Below, piece by piece: positions 18,403 to 28,378 of a stretch of 28,702 bases of DNA. The notes beneath the pieces are model-generated. The model searched no databases. It was not told where the DNA came from and worked only from the letters and a program-made list of their open reading frames with translations. The stretch lies in the NCBI GenBank assembly GCA_003427395.1, contig BFEA01000254.1, positions 893,795 to 922,496 on the forward strand, given 5' to 3'. Position 1 is the stretch's first letter. Each line of letters starts with the position of its first letter. This stretch comes from Chara braunii (Eukaryota > Streptophyta > Charophyceae > Charales > Characeae). The translations under genes and the position numbers were made by a program.

Positions 18403-20070
18403 TTGGACTTTCTGACTTTAAATTTAATTCAAATCATCTCAGAGATAGTGGACTGGATTAGGAAACACCTGGATGAATGGTCACAAGCCCGCCACCTGTT
18501 TGAGGAGGAAAACCAGTGGTTAGAGGTGGGATTCGGAATTCTACAAGGATCTCTGAATAACATCTCTAGGATTAAAGTACTTAATGATAAAATCCAGGAG
18601 AACTCGTTAATAGCGGATATACAAAAAGTTGAAGCGGGGTTAGGCAAACACCTAGTCTCCGATGCTTATTTGACAGGCAAACACAAAAAAAAAATCCTAG
18701 CATTGAAAAAAATTAAAATTAAAAAACAAGAACATTGGTCTCAATGGCTGACCTAACGAAACATATTTTAAGGAGACGGAATGAACAAGGACACATTCTG
18801 TAGACTATCGTTTCAAAGGGTCAGACTCCCGATGGCACAGTTGACCCACACATTCTTAGTTCAACAAACGATCAACGAAGATGTTGCCCAGATATGCGAA
18901 TATGCAAGATTATACTTTTAAGATATTTTAATAACGAGGCGACCTTTTGATAGTATAACCTCAAACTTAAAGGAAAACTCGGACTTTTGGACCCTGACAC
19001 AGGCTATAGTCTCACCTCATGCGAGGTTTGATTCAGACAGACCTGTGACAGCCGAGGAACCATTACAGGCAACCAAACACATGGCAAAAGGGAAATGTCT
19101 GGGGGACGACGACATACCAATAGAGGTTTATCTTACGGTATGACCAGAGATAAGCCCGTACTTGGTCACCTGTTATAACGGAGTGTTGGTAGGTGGCAAA
19201 CTAACGAAAGGAATGATGAATGAGATCATATCATTGATACATAAAAAAGAGGACAAGACAGAGATCAGAAACTGGCGTCCTATCTTTGCTTTAAATGTGT
19301 CTTACAAAATACTTGCAAAAACGCTAGCCTTGAGACTAGCCATATACCTACCAGATCTCATTAAGAATGAACAGGACGCCTTTGTGAAGCACAAATTTAT
19401 TATGGATAACATTGCCTCCACAATACAGGCTTTAGAAGTCATCGCAACAGAGAACCTTAACATTACAGTCATTCTTCTCGACATGGAGAAGGCATATGAT
19501 AAGGTGGGGTGGGCATTCGTAATGACGACACTGAGATATATGGACTTTGGAGAAAATTTTGCCCATTGGGTTGCCACAATGTACTCAATGGCAACTGCTT
19601 TAGTTATGGTGAACGGATATAAATCTCAACCATTCCCGCTGTCTCGGTCTCTCGGACAGGGATGCCCTTTGGCCCCGTTACTTTTCGTTGTTCATATGGA
19701 AGTTTTACTAGACATAATCAGATATAAAGATCAGATTGTAGGTCTTTAACTCCATAACCAGATTCAATGGAAAGGAGGAGTCTTGGCTGATAATCTAACA
19801 ATTGCGTGTGTCAATAGCAGACCGACCTTGATTTCATTAAGGAAAGTGTTAAATAAGTACACTAATTTATCAAAGACCTCGATCAACTTGAATAAATCTA
19901 CTTATTTCTTATCTAAAGACTATGAGCTGGAAGTCAATTGGGGTATGAAGCAAGTGTCTGCAGACTCGTCAGAACGTTTTCTATGTGTGCAAGTGACTTT
20001 AACTAACAATGTAGAGCTTCAAGACTCGATGCTGGTGGAAAAAATTGTGAACAGGCTGTCAAGCTAGGGC
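18403..20070 (+). pseudogene. LINE ORF2 reverse transcriptase, inactive
   Basis: The spacer segment (18403-18756) is followed, in the same frame, by RT at 19162-20067. RT motifs are ISLIHKKEDKTEIRNWRPI, ALNVSYKILAK, EQDAFVKHKFIMDNI, ILLDMEKAYDKVGW (first catalytic Asp), SLGQGCPLAPLLF, and then ADN where the active site should read ADD (about 19783). KTSINLNKS is the next motif. In-frame stops at 18754-18756, 19141-19143, 19747-19749 and 20065-20067 break it. The Asp-to-Asn change at the active site alone would abolish polymerase activity. The order and the QGCPL box place it with L1-type plant LINEs. Confidence 0.85.
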
Positions 20071-21763
20071 CATAAACGTCATATGTCCCTCACGGGAAGA
20101 GCGATGGTAACTCAAGTAGCAGGTTTTGCGGTGCTATGGTTTGTACTCTCCACACATATGCTAGGGGACAAAGCCTACAAAGCTATCAAGAGGGCGGCCC
20201 CTAGGTTACTGTGGAAAACCTGAAGTAGAGGAAGATCATAAGTTCTTTTCCAATGTGGCATGGGAAACAGTTTGATTTCCAAGAGAGGAAGGAGGCCTAA
20301 GTCTATTAAAACAGAAACAACAGAACATATCGCCCTTGGCCAAATGACTGATAAAAGTCTTGCTTGAAGACTCCTCTACCCCGTGGATATCCCTGGCTAT
20401 GTACATCTTAAGCAAGGAATGAGAACTAAGTAGACCAGAGGACGTCCTAGCCTATTTTTTTATTCACTCCTTTGTAAACAAGAAACTAAAGTCGTTTTTC
20501 TGGAGTAATATCATGACTGCCTGGCAAAAATTATTCCCATCAGAAAGAGTTAGTCCGGACACCAAAGAGTTGGTCCTCAATCAGATACTTTTTGAGAACC
20601 CGTTGATTGTTAATATTGCAGGGTCCCCTTTTTCAGCCCATGCCTCGGCCAGAAACTTTGGGAGGGTCCAGGTCGAAAACGGGATCGTATGGGTCAGCGA
20701 TATCTGGGATAGGAGAATAAACAATTGGAAAGAGACTTCCCATATCAAGGAACACCTAGGAAGACTGAGACACATTTCTACAAGACTGAAAAAGATCCAA
20801 AATGGCATCCCCCCAAGTTCAAGTTGACTAGCTCTTCTCCTTGACACTAGGACCCCTGTGGGGGAGCGGTGGTTGATCCCCCCACAAAACAAGGAACAGT
20901 CCTACAGATCACAGATGATCTGGGAGACGATGGTTGGGCAGTAACAGAATGGTCAGTGCCAACATATTTTACTTTTAGTAAAACTTTGGTACAAAAGAGT
21001 AGTCTGCGGTTGTTCTCCTTAGAAAAATACTAAGAAGTAGTAGTACAAAAGAGAATGCAGAGAGCACCGCCATGAGGGACTTTGATCACTGTGGTTTCTC
21101 TCCCAATAGGCCTAAAATTGTTGAAAAATGTGGCAGTGGATTGTAGAGCAGTTGGATGGTGGCAGCCGTATAATCAGTCTGCCTTAGGCTTAGCTGAGTA
21201 TTCTACTAAAGAAGGCTCCAGACTGCAAAGACAGAAAGTCAAGAGGACGCCACTAGCGGTTGTCGCCAACATAAGGCATGAACAAAAACTGCTTTCAATC
21301 CCACCAGAGCATCTCTTGTCGTTATGGAAACACCTCAAGCAACTACCTTCACAACGATTGACTGCAATCCATGATGGCCACAGCTTCAGCACTGAAGTTG
21401 GTTTCAAAAGGAATGAAAATCTATGCAGGATGTGTGCGATGGAGATGGATATTGGAAGATGCTCGTTACCTGGGTTTGTTATGCCCTGCTTCAAGGAGGA
21501 TCTAGGATTGGTGGATTCAGCATCGGAACAGGATCACCAGGCAAAAATTTACCTGATCCGATGACTGGATATTGAATGGTATTCAAGATTCAACCAGCTC
21601 AAAGGAAAAGGATTGGCTTTATGTAGCCCAGGCTATCCGGGCTATTATAATGAAGATCATTTGGGATGATAGGAATGACCAATTATTCAGTAAGAAATTT
21701 AAACCTGACAATACCATCAAAAATATGGTTACCCAACAAATTAGAATCACATTCGGACAATAG
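20071..21763 (+). pseudogene. LINE ORF2 C-terminal region, fragmented
   Basis: Just after the RT, LTGRAMVTQVAGFAVLWFVLS matches the conserved segment that follows the RT thumb in plant LINEs. Fragments at 20513-20827, 21082-21564 and 21572-21763 continue in different frames. The second has LCRMCAMEMD (zf-RVT-like) after GFKRNEN, and the third has KIIWDDRNDQLF, like the W-x-x-RN tail of these proteins. Multiple stops and frameshifts are present. 21764-22263 is the 3' part of the element, including an A15 run near 21804, with no further domain. Confidence 0.65.
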
Positions 21764-22287
21764 ATTAAATCATGATTTAGATAATAGATTTGAGCCGTTT
21801 CTTAAAAAAAAAAAAAAATCACGATTCGAAGCGATTGGCTTCGCAGATTAAATAGGGGCAGATACTCCAAAGTCAGGAATTGGTTTTGGGACACTTTGGG
21901 GAGGGACTCCAAGTTAGTGAAGCTTACTATGGACGACAGGCTATGCTTCTCACCCTGGCTCCTAACCCCAGCCAGTCACGGAGAGCGTTGTGGCTCTCCT
22001 CCATGATTCATTCAGAAGATGAGGAGATGGTAGTAAACAAACAATTTTTTTCAAGCGAGAATTCAAATACTAATAGATGATCTACCTTGACAGAGGCTCA
22101 TTTATCTTTTGACATTTTGGGGGTTCTTTCGGTGGGGGGACACAAGACCCGTTTTCCTGGAGCCTATAGCCAGATAATGGCCTGAGCGTGGTTGTGTACC
22201 GGGTTGATTTGTAGGGGTGTTTTCCCGGGACCCTGTCTCTCGTATGGAATGAATTGTTTTGCTAAAAAAAAAAAAAAAAAAAAAAAA

Positions 22288-22297
22288 GTCGGGCATG
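22288..22297 (+). repeat. LINE target-site duplication, right
   Basis: GTCGGGCATG, identical to 14527-14536 and adjacent to the A24 tail. A chance 10-mer match at exactly this place is improbable. Confidence 0.75.
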
Positions 22298-22318
22298 CTA
22301 CTGCTTGGCGGCTACCAA

Positions 22319-22503
22319 CGGGCCTAGCTCAGTTGGTACGCCCACGAACTATAGAAATACAAGGCATCGCCACACCACTCTCGAAATGTGCACAATGAGA
22401 ATGAACTTCCCGTTAGAACATGGCCAGATGCACCCGCCACATTTTTGTCTTTTTCAGATTTCGAGAGTGGTGTGGCAAGACCCACAGACCCAAGTTCAGA
22501 TCC
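22319..22503 (+). pseudogene. tRNA-like Pol III head split by a MITE
   Basis: GGGCCTAGCTCAGTTGGTA (22319-22338) contains a perfect A box, TAGCTCAGTTGG (22325-22336). AAGTTCAGATCC (22492-22503) is an acceptable B box. They are 155 bp apart, but removing the 122-bp MITE and one 3-bp duplication leaves about 30 bp, the normal spacing. The arms outside do not fold into a convincing cloverleaf, so this is a tRNA-derived SINE head or tRNA pseudogene rather than a working tRNA. Confidence 0.65.
22362..22483 (+). mobile_element. 122-bp MITE in the tRNA-like head
   Basis: Its inverted arms are identical over 19 bp: GCCACACCACTCTCGAAAT at 22369-22387 and its reverse complement at 22458-22476. The ends read AGGCATCGCC and GGCAAGACCC, closely related to the U6-inserted MITE. 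ACA flanks both sides (22359-22361, 22484-22486). Its inner sequence differs from that of the other two MITEs. Confidence 0.8.
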
Positions 22504-22528
22504 AGACACAATCAGATGACCAGAATAA

Positions 22529-22695
22529 AGGTCTCGCTGCCCAACACACGAAACGAAACGAAACGAGCGCATCTGCCCACGAAAGGTGGCAAAATACACT
22601 CGTTCCTTTTTATAGCAAACCGACGAACCTTGACATTTTCTGCAGCAAGATGCACTCGTTTCATTTTTCATTTCGTGTCCTGCATGGTGACGCCC
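22529..22695 (-). mobile_element. 167-bp MITE, related to the U6-inserted copy
   Basis: On the minus strand it begins GGGCGTCACC and aligns along its whole length with 14315-14489, including GAGTGCATCTT, CTGCAGAAAATG, CGGTTTGCTATAAA and ATTTTGCCACCTTTCGTGGG. TAA flanks both sides (22526-22528, 22696-22698), the classical PIF/Harbinger duplication. It carries no ORF. This copy fixes the family's ends and target type. Confidence 0.8.
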
Positions 22696-22699
22696 TAAG

Positions 22700-23460
22700 A
22701 TCATTCCGACTTACCTGTGGCCAGTCAATTGGCGTTTTTTTTTCGTTTTGAAAAAGAACGTCAGGCGGCAGGTGAGAGGGAGAAATAGGCCTATGTCCTT
22801 CGGCAGCACGGTTCCATTACCACACGAGTCATGGCCTATTATGACTTATGCAGCATTGTAAGAAACAGGATAAAAGTAATTTTTAAGACTTAAAAAAAAA
22901 ATGGCGACCTCATATTTCCTAAGATGGGAAGAAGGCCGACCTTGAAAGTGTTGTCGTTCGACTAACCCTCTCGTCTCCTCCCCCTCCTCCCCATCCAACC
23001 AATGCCTAATCAGGACATAGTGGTACGTGATTGTTGTAGTATCTCATACCATCGCGAGGGAGTTCCTTCGTCTGCCTGATGGGACTCCCTTCTCTGACGG
23101 TTGCCATGCTGAAGCGTGCAGTTCGTATATTTTGAGATAAAAATCAAGTACTCGATGGGGTTGCAATTGACCGGGAAAAAGAAGGTGGTAAAAAACATGC
23201 CTTTCAAATACTTGATTGTTTGTATCTTTCGAAGAACTACCAATCAAAATGAGTTTTTCTATTTTTTTTTCTTGCCTCCCATTCTTGGGAACTGAAAAGA
23301 AAAAGCACAAAAACAAAAAGATGCAAGGAAGATGCGCAATAGTGAGATGACAATGTCCAGAAATGCACGATCACATTGAAGGCCAGATAGTATCACAGTG
23401 TCCACAAAGTAGAAATGCATCAATATAACACCACTGAAAAATCGTAACACTGAAAACCAA
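22700..23460. other. No recognisable gene
   Basis: Contains T-rich and A-rich runs and minus-strand ORFs of 63-90 residues without domains. No repeat boundary is clear until the LTR. It may include part of an older element into which the chromovirus inserted. Confidence 0.45.
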
Positions 23461-24284
23461 TGTCAATGAGAGCTTGCTCTCACTACCACCAACATCAGTT
23501 TCCAGACCCTATCTCCCTACTTGGCGCTCGACGCCCATCCTACTTCCTACACAACTACAGTCTGCCTACTAATTGACAATGCAATTGTTGACATCAACGG
23601 CCCACGAAGTACTTGAAGATGTCGCCCAATGCAGACCATCGCCAATACCAGGTATGTGCCCTCACATCATCATCATCATCATCCTTCTCTCTCTCTCCTA
23701 ACTTACTCCCACGTCTTCCCTCTGTACACCCGAAGACCACCCTTGCACCCCACTGTAGTCCAAGCCCATCCAGCTATGGAGGGTGGGCTATGGCGCCGCC
23801 CTCGGCAACGCCTTGCTTCCTGCACGACCACACAAGCTGGCACCTTGCCTCTCAGCGCCAGCAGCAGCCCACGAGTGTCTGCTCCAACAACGTTGCGGCC
23901 AGCATGCAAGTGTTGACTAAGCTCTTTCTTATATGGAAAAAGCCTGCCTGCTTTCGCAACATGGCTAGCCTGGGTCTCGGCCCAGAAGCTTCCGGGTAGG
24001 CCCAAGGATGTTGCGCATCTGTTGCAGCTACTGGGCCTCATTCGGTTGGGCCTTCCAACTGACTGTGTATGAGGCTGTCATTCTTGCCCAGGGCCTGTAT
24101 TTTTGGAAAGGCTCGGAAGGTCGTGGAATGTGTTTGCTGTTCGTCCTGTGTTTCCCTCAACCAACTGGCGCGTCGCATTTGCCTGGACCCCAAATACGAA
24201 ATTGGCAGTTGAGGGCCTCTCGTAATTTGTTAGGACTGCCTTCACTTAGGGCGGACACATTTGCAACAGGTCCAAATCCTCGCA
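23460..24284 (-). repeat. 3' LTR of the chromovirus (low end approximate)
   Basis: The upstream edge is clear: the polypurine tract ends at 24285 and the LTR begins TGCGAGGATTTGG on the minus strand. A TATA-like CCATATAAGAAAG lies at 23924-23936. It contains the (ATC)n/CT-rich stretch copied at 1-35. A small palindrome, GAGAGC-TT-GCTCTC, lies near 23470-23482. The other edge should end in CA, but with only one LTR in view it cannot be fixed. Confidence 0.65.
23924..23936 (-). promoter_or_regulatory. TATA-like box in the LTR
   Basis: CCATATAAGAAAG on the minus strand, about 350 bp into the LTR from its TGCGAGG start. The position is reasonable for the Pol II promoter at the end of U3. Inferred from motif and position only. 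Confidence 0.4.
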
Positions 24285-24298
24285 TTCCCTCCTCCTTT
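24285..24298 (-). other. Polypurine tract
   Basis: AAAGGAGGAGGGAA on the minus strand ends directly against TGCGAGG, the LTR start. It lies 26 bp downstream of the pol stop codon at 24325. This is the primer site for plus-strand DNA synthesis in gypsy elements. Confidence 0.8.
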
Positions 24299-24324
24299 GC
24301 TTCGAGAGTCCTCTGATAAGTTTT

Positions 24325-25690
24325 TTAATCTGCAGGCATCTTTCCTTTTAATTCTCTTTCGTAGCCTGCGATAATCTGTGGTGTTGTTCTCATGAGTTCT
24401 TCTCTGGTGAACCACCGATCTTCCTTGGGATCCAGATGATGTCTGAATCTTACACAGTATTTCATTCTCGTCTTAGGAGGGCGACCTCTGCCCTGTGGTC
24501 GTGGTACTGGCATCACTCGATGCTCCACGATCTGGTCGATGTCCACTTCGCTATCCATGGTTGGGGGCAGCATTGACCATCTGGAGAAAAACTTTGCAGT
24601 TTCTGAAAAAGGTGTCAGCTTCGAGGCGTGAAAAATTGGGTGTGTGCGTAAGTGAGGTGGGATGTGAATCACATAGGAAGGTTTGTCGATCTGATCCCCA
24701 ACTATGTCTAGGACCTCCCAGGGACTGAAATATTGTGGCATCAGTTTGCGAGATATGCCCAACTCTTGACCCAATTCAGATGATTTAACCCTGACTCTAT
24801 CACCTACCTGAAAGTTGGAGGGCCGTCTATGCTTATTCTCAGATGCAATCATAGCATCCTGAGATTTCCTAATATGCTCGACGTCCTACTGGACAACAAA
24901 CTCTATGTTGCTAGGTGCTGCAGTGGGCTGTCTTTCTGGTAGCGGAAAGTCAAGTGCGGTTCTGGGCTTCCAACCAAGGTGCAGTCGGTTGGGAGTCATA
25001 CCAGTAGTACTGTGCACAAAATTGTTATACAGGATGGCGACGAGAGGTAACTTCTCGTCTCAGTCATTCTGACTTGGCTTAATATAATGCCGAAGCAAGT
25101 GCTGTACTACTCGGTTCATCTGTTCTGCCTAACCATTGGACTTAGGGCGATTCCCTGACGTCATTTGTGGCTTGGTGCCCATCTGCTCAACTGTTGACTG
25201 CCACAACTCGTTGGTAAATCTTACATCCCTATCACTCACTAACAACGTACGGAGTCCAAAATCCTGAACCCATTTATCCAAAAACAGCTTGATGATATAG
25301 TCAGTTTTAACAGTCTCTGGCATAACAATAAGTCTCTTGCCCGTCCTGCTGGTCACAAGAGTATCCATGAAGTCAGTGGATACATTCTAACCAGGACCTT
25401 CAAGAATCGGCAAGGGCTTGAAAAACCCCAACAGAGCCTGAGTCCTAGGTTTGTCCCGTTGACAAACCTGGCAGGTTTCTACGTACTTCTTTGCATCCTG
25501 CATCATAGAGGGCCACCAAAATCTTTGTACTAAGTTAGTTGAAGTCTTTTAACCAAAATGACCAGTTGCATCACGACATTCTCCTAAGAATAAACTACAC
25601 AAAGACTCTCTATCCGGGACACACAACCTTTTATTCCCTACCTTTTCAAGAAACAGCAAGCCATCTATCATCGTAAAATTCGTTAAAAGT
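24325..25690 (-). pseudogene. Chromovirus integrase and chromodomain, interrupted
   Basis: Integrase joins element DNA to the host. The zinc-binding part is visible as GHFG (near 25565) and CQVCQRDKP (near 25450). The core has TDFMDTLVTSRTGK (first Asp, about 25370), LLVSDRDVRF (second Asp, about 25240), and SNG-stop-AEQMNRV (Glu, about 25120). In-frame stops near 25387 and at 25129-25131 and 25059, among others, interrupt it. The last 175 residues (24325-24852) are open: QVGDRVRVKSSEL, IFHASKLTPF, then a chromodomain with DIDQIVEHR, YCVRFRHHLDPKEDRWF and ELMRTTPQII. Chromodomains direct integration to marked chromatin. The product ends KGKMPAD before the polypurine tract. Confidence 0.85.
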
Positions 25691-26240
25691 TCACTTGTTC
25701 TTCTCTTGAAATCTACAAATAATCTCAGACATAACTGAATCTTGTTGATAGGCCTCCACCGAAGATCGAGTTAGATCATCTGATATGCCAAATTCAGTGA
25801 CTAGCACGCCCAGATAATCCGTCCGACGAGATAGTGCATCAACCACTTTCTTGCACTCTCCCTTGATTGGATCAAGTTGATAGTCATGCATGTCTATCAC
25901 TTGAATTCACAGCTTCAGTGCATCAGAGAGCACAGGTTGTGTCTTGATCCAACGCAAGGTCTCATGGTCAGATCTCCCATAGAAGAATCTGCATAGGAGA
26001 TAATGTCTCAAGTGGACCAGTGCTCTATATAGGGCATAGAGCTCACGCTCATATGTGGACTTTGCTAGCTTTTGAGACGACATCTTCTTACTCATATGCT
26101 CAATCGGTCTCAACTTCTTCCCCTCCTTTTGCACAAGGACCACACCTATGCTATATTGGCTGGCATTTGTGGTTACAACACAGGGATGCTCAGGATCCGA
26201 AAGTTTGAGGACTTCGTAGTGCGTCAGCGCGTATTCAATT
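25691..26240 (-). pseudogene. Chromovirus RNase H domain
   Basis: NASQYSIGVVLVQKEGKKLRP (around 26130-26170) gives the first acidic residue context. YERELYAL holds the catalytic Glu, RSDHETLRWI matches the T/SDH motif, and VVDALSRRTDY closes the domain. It follows RT after a single frameshift near 26240, where both frames read through the same sequence. A TGA at 25907-25909 interrupts it at LKL-stop-IQVIDM, where Trp is usual. It degrades the RNA strand during reverse transcription. Confidence 0.8.
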
Positions 26241-27132
26241 TCTTGAAGGCCGCTTCACACTCGTCAGCCCACTCCCAAGGGGTGTCGACTCGAGTTAAAT
26301 CTCTCAATGGGAAAGCTATAGTACTATAATTCTTAACAAACGGATGATAGTAGTCGGTCATCTTAAAAAACGATCGGACCTCAATAATAGTCTGAGGTCT
26401 GGGCCAGTCCCGTATGCTGGTCACTTTGACATCGTCCGACCTCAACCCATCCGCGGAGATTTCATGATCCAAGTACAAGATCTTGGTGCGACCGAACTCA
26501 CATTTCTCCAAGTTTACCTTGTACTGGTGTTGTCTTAGGAGACCTAACACTATTTTCAAGTGCTCAGCGTGCTCCTCTACAGTCCTAGTAAAGATAAGGA
26601 TATCATCGAGGTACACGACGATAAACTTGTCTAAGTACTCATGAAAGATCCTATTCATCGTGTGCTGGAATGTTCCATCGGCATTGGATAGGCCAAAGAG
26701 CATTACCGCAAACTCGTACAAACCGTACCTGGTCTAAAAGGCGATTTTGTGTTGGTCCTCAGGTCTAATGGCAATTTAATGGTATCCGGACTTCATATCT
26801 ATCTTTGTGAAGTACCGGCATATCTGCACTCTATCCAATAGGTCGTCGATGTGGGGTAGGGGCTTTGCGTTCTTAAGAGTGATGGCATTGAGACCCTTAT
26901 AGTCAATGCACATCCTTAAGGTACCTCCCTTCTTAGGGACAAATAAGACTGGCGCACAGTAAGGGGAGGTACTAGGCCGAATCCATCCTTTTTCTGTGAG
27001 TTCCTTGAGCTGGCGGCGGAGCTCATCCAACTCCGCAGGAGACATCCTATATATTCATTCAATAAGCACCTTACTACCTGGGACAACCTCTATCGCATGG
27101 ACCACCTCCCTTTCCACCACGCCTGTGGGCTC
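26241..27132 (-). pseudogene. Chromovirus reverse transcriptase, nonsense-interrupted
   Basis: KGWIRPSTSPYCAPVLFVPK, MCIDYKGLNAITLKNAKPLP and FTKIDMKSGYH (first Asp) lead into the active site YLDD at about 26602-26613, which is intact. The frame is unbroken from protease to here except for stop codons: TAA at 26776-26778 (after SGYH, where Gln is usual), TAG at 26734-26736, and a TGA near 27056. All can be explained by single transitions. FFKMTDYYHPFVKNYSTIAFPL is the usual C-terminal RT segment. It copies element RNA to DNA in virus-like particles. Confidence 0.9.
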
Positions 27133-27882
27133 CTAAAAAAAGTTGGAATATTGTGCGACGACTGATTCTATCTCTGGGGGTGTTTTTACGACCTCCCCCT
27201 TTTCAGAGACAAAGACTAGATACATGCCTTCCTCGCGGTTATGCTTATAGTAGTTATAGAAGGATGTTGTGCACATGCACCCGTAGTTTTCCACTAGACT
27301 GCTAACTTTAAACTTTTGCAATTTAACAGTTCTACCATTGGGCAGCTTGTGTATCAACACCTTCCTATCCCAATCGAGCTGAGGTTTAGCGATCTCAAGG
27401 TAGTACATACCTAGCAACGTGTCAAATGGCAGTTCGTCGCTAACGAGGAATGAGATTTCGTGTCTCACTTCCCCTCCTCCATAAGAGAAGGAACAGACTA
27501 CGTCCTTGACATAGTCTTTAACTATCATTTGGTGTTTATTGGCTAGCGTAGAAGCTACAGTTCTGCTAAGCCGCTGCACTTGGTCCCCTAAGCGTAGTTT
27601 ATCCACACAGGCACGACTGATGAAATTCCGTATAGAGTCTATGTCTGTGAAGACACCCACTTTGCGGCCACCTACATCAACCTCTACCACAAAATATTCA
27701 CCCTCAGGACCTCTACTGATCATCGCCCAAGAGTCTCTGGGGTCCTTCCCTGACCACTCAGTCTGTAACTCTTCTATGGATTCAGACACATCTCTCGAAC
27801 AGAGCGCCGGTGGGTCTGAATGTGTCTGCAGGGCGATGTATGGGTCACTAGCCTTGGCCAACGCCTGAAGTGGGGAAGGCAA
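27133..27882 (-). CDS. Chromovirus aspartic protease region
   Basis: 249 residues. The retropepsin-like core starts near residue 64 (FVVEVDVGGRKVGVF). The catalytic motif, normally DTG or DSG, reads DID (residues 80-82) in FTDIDSIRNFIS, so the Asp remains but the following Thr and Gly are lost. The second conserved segment is PFDTLLGMYYL (residues 153-162), where DWL is usual. The frame is shared with RT and ends in a TAG (27133-27135) before EPTGVVERE. The protease matures gag-pol; this one is likely inactive. The first Met used is only the ORF limit, since gag-pol is normally one polyprotein. Confidence 0.75.
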   Translation of the reverse strand: MPSPLQALAKASDPYIALQTHSDPPALCSRDVSESIEELQTEWSGKDPRDSWAMISRGPEGEYFVVEVDVGGRKVGVFTDIDSIRNFISRACVDKLRLGDQVQRLSRTVASTLANKHQMIVKDYVKDVVCSFSYGGGEVRHEISFLVSDELPFDTLLGMYYLEIAKPQLDWDRKVLIHKLPNGRTVKLQKFKVSSLVENYGCMCTTSFYNYYKHNREEGMYLVFVSEKGEVVKTPPEIESVVAQYSNFF

Positions 27883-27919
27883 CGTTCCACTTCAGCGCGA
27901 GTAAGAGCGGCTAACACTC

Positions 27920-28378
27920 CTACTGGCCTGAGGTGTTTCCCTGCGAAGTGCTCGCAGAAGCACTGCCAGGGTTCGAGGATAAGCCCACTACCGTTGGAGA
28001 GACTACCCTCGTGGTGACCTTCTTGCGTCGGCAAGTTCTTGACGTGTGGCCATAGTTGCCACAGTTCATGCATGTACCCCTAGCAACCCGGTCTCTCCAC
28101 ACCTCGTAATTTAAACCATGTTTTACCCATGCGGGTGTTCCGTGGCCGCCCTGACCCGTAGACTGACCTACCTTCTGCTTCCCGGGCCCCCGAGTATCTT
28201 CTTTGACGGGTGCCACGAATCCCCATCCACCATGCTCTGTATCATTCCTAAGGTTTGGGAAGTCGTCAATTTTAGTCGTTTGACCATCATGGTCGACGAA
28301 CATTAGTTGACCTTTCTTCTTCCAATCATGGGGAAGTCTCTTATTCCTACCATCACCCTGTCCCTGATGCGCACCCAA
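27920..28378 (-). pseudogene. Chromovirus gag, nucleocapsid part
   Basis: A zinc knuckle, CMNCGNYGHTSRTC (C-x2-C-x4-H-x4-C), near residues 102-115, is followed by a basic RRKK and a Ser/Thr-rich tail. Upstream lie GPGKQKVGQSTGQGGHGTP and basic patches suited to RNA binding. It is frameshifted relative to the capsid part at 28353-28378 and to the protease. It packages element RNA. Confidence 0.8.

Larger units (their letters stand above)
14537..22287 (+). mobile_element. L1-type LINE retrotransposon, complete but inactive
   Basis: A 10-bp target duplication GTCGGGCATG lies at 14527-14536 and 22288-22297. A 24-base A tail (22264-22287) sits directly before the second copy. In order it has a leader (14537-15008), an ORF1 region, an Arg/Glu-rich region, a foldback insertion, and ORF2 with endonuclease then reverse transcriptase and a C-terminal region. 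A 3' untranslated region follows. At 7.75 kb (about 7.4 kb without the foldback) it is in the range of full-length plant LINEs. Every ORF is broken, so it cannot be autonomous now. An intact duplication suggests insertion in one event, perhaps with little 5' truncation. Confidence 0.85.

Noticed and set aside
22319-22503. Functional intron-containing tRNA gene
   Set aside because: The insert has MITE ends and 3-bp duplications, and the flanks do not form a cloverleaf with a paired acceptor stem.
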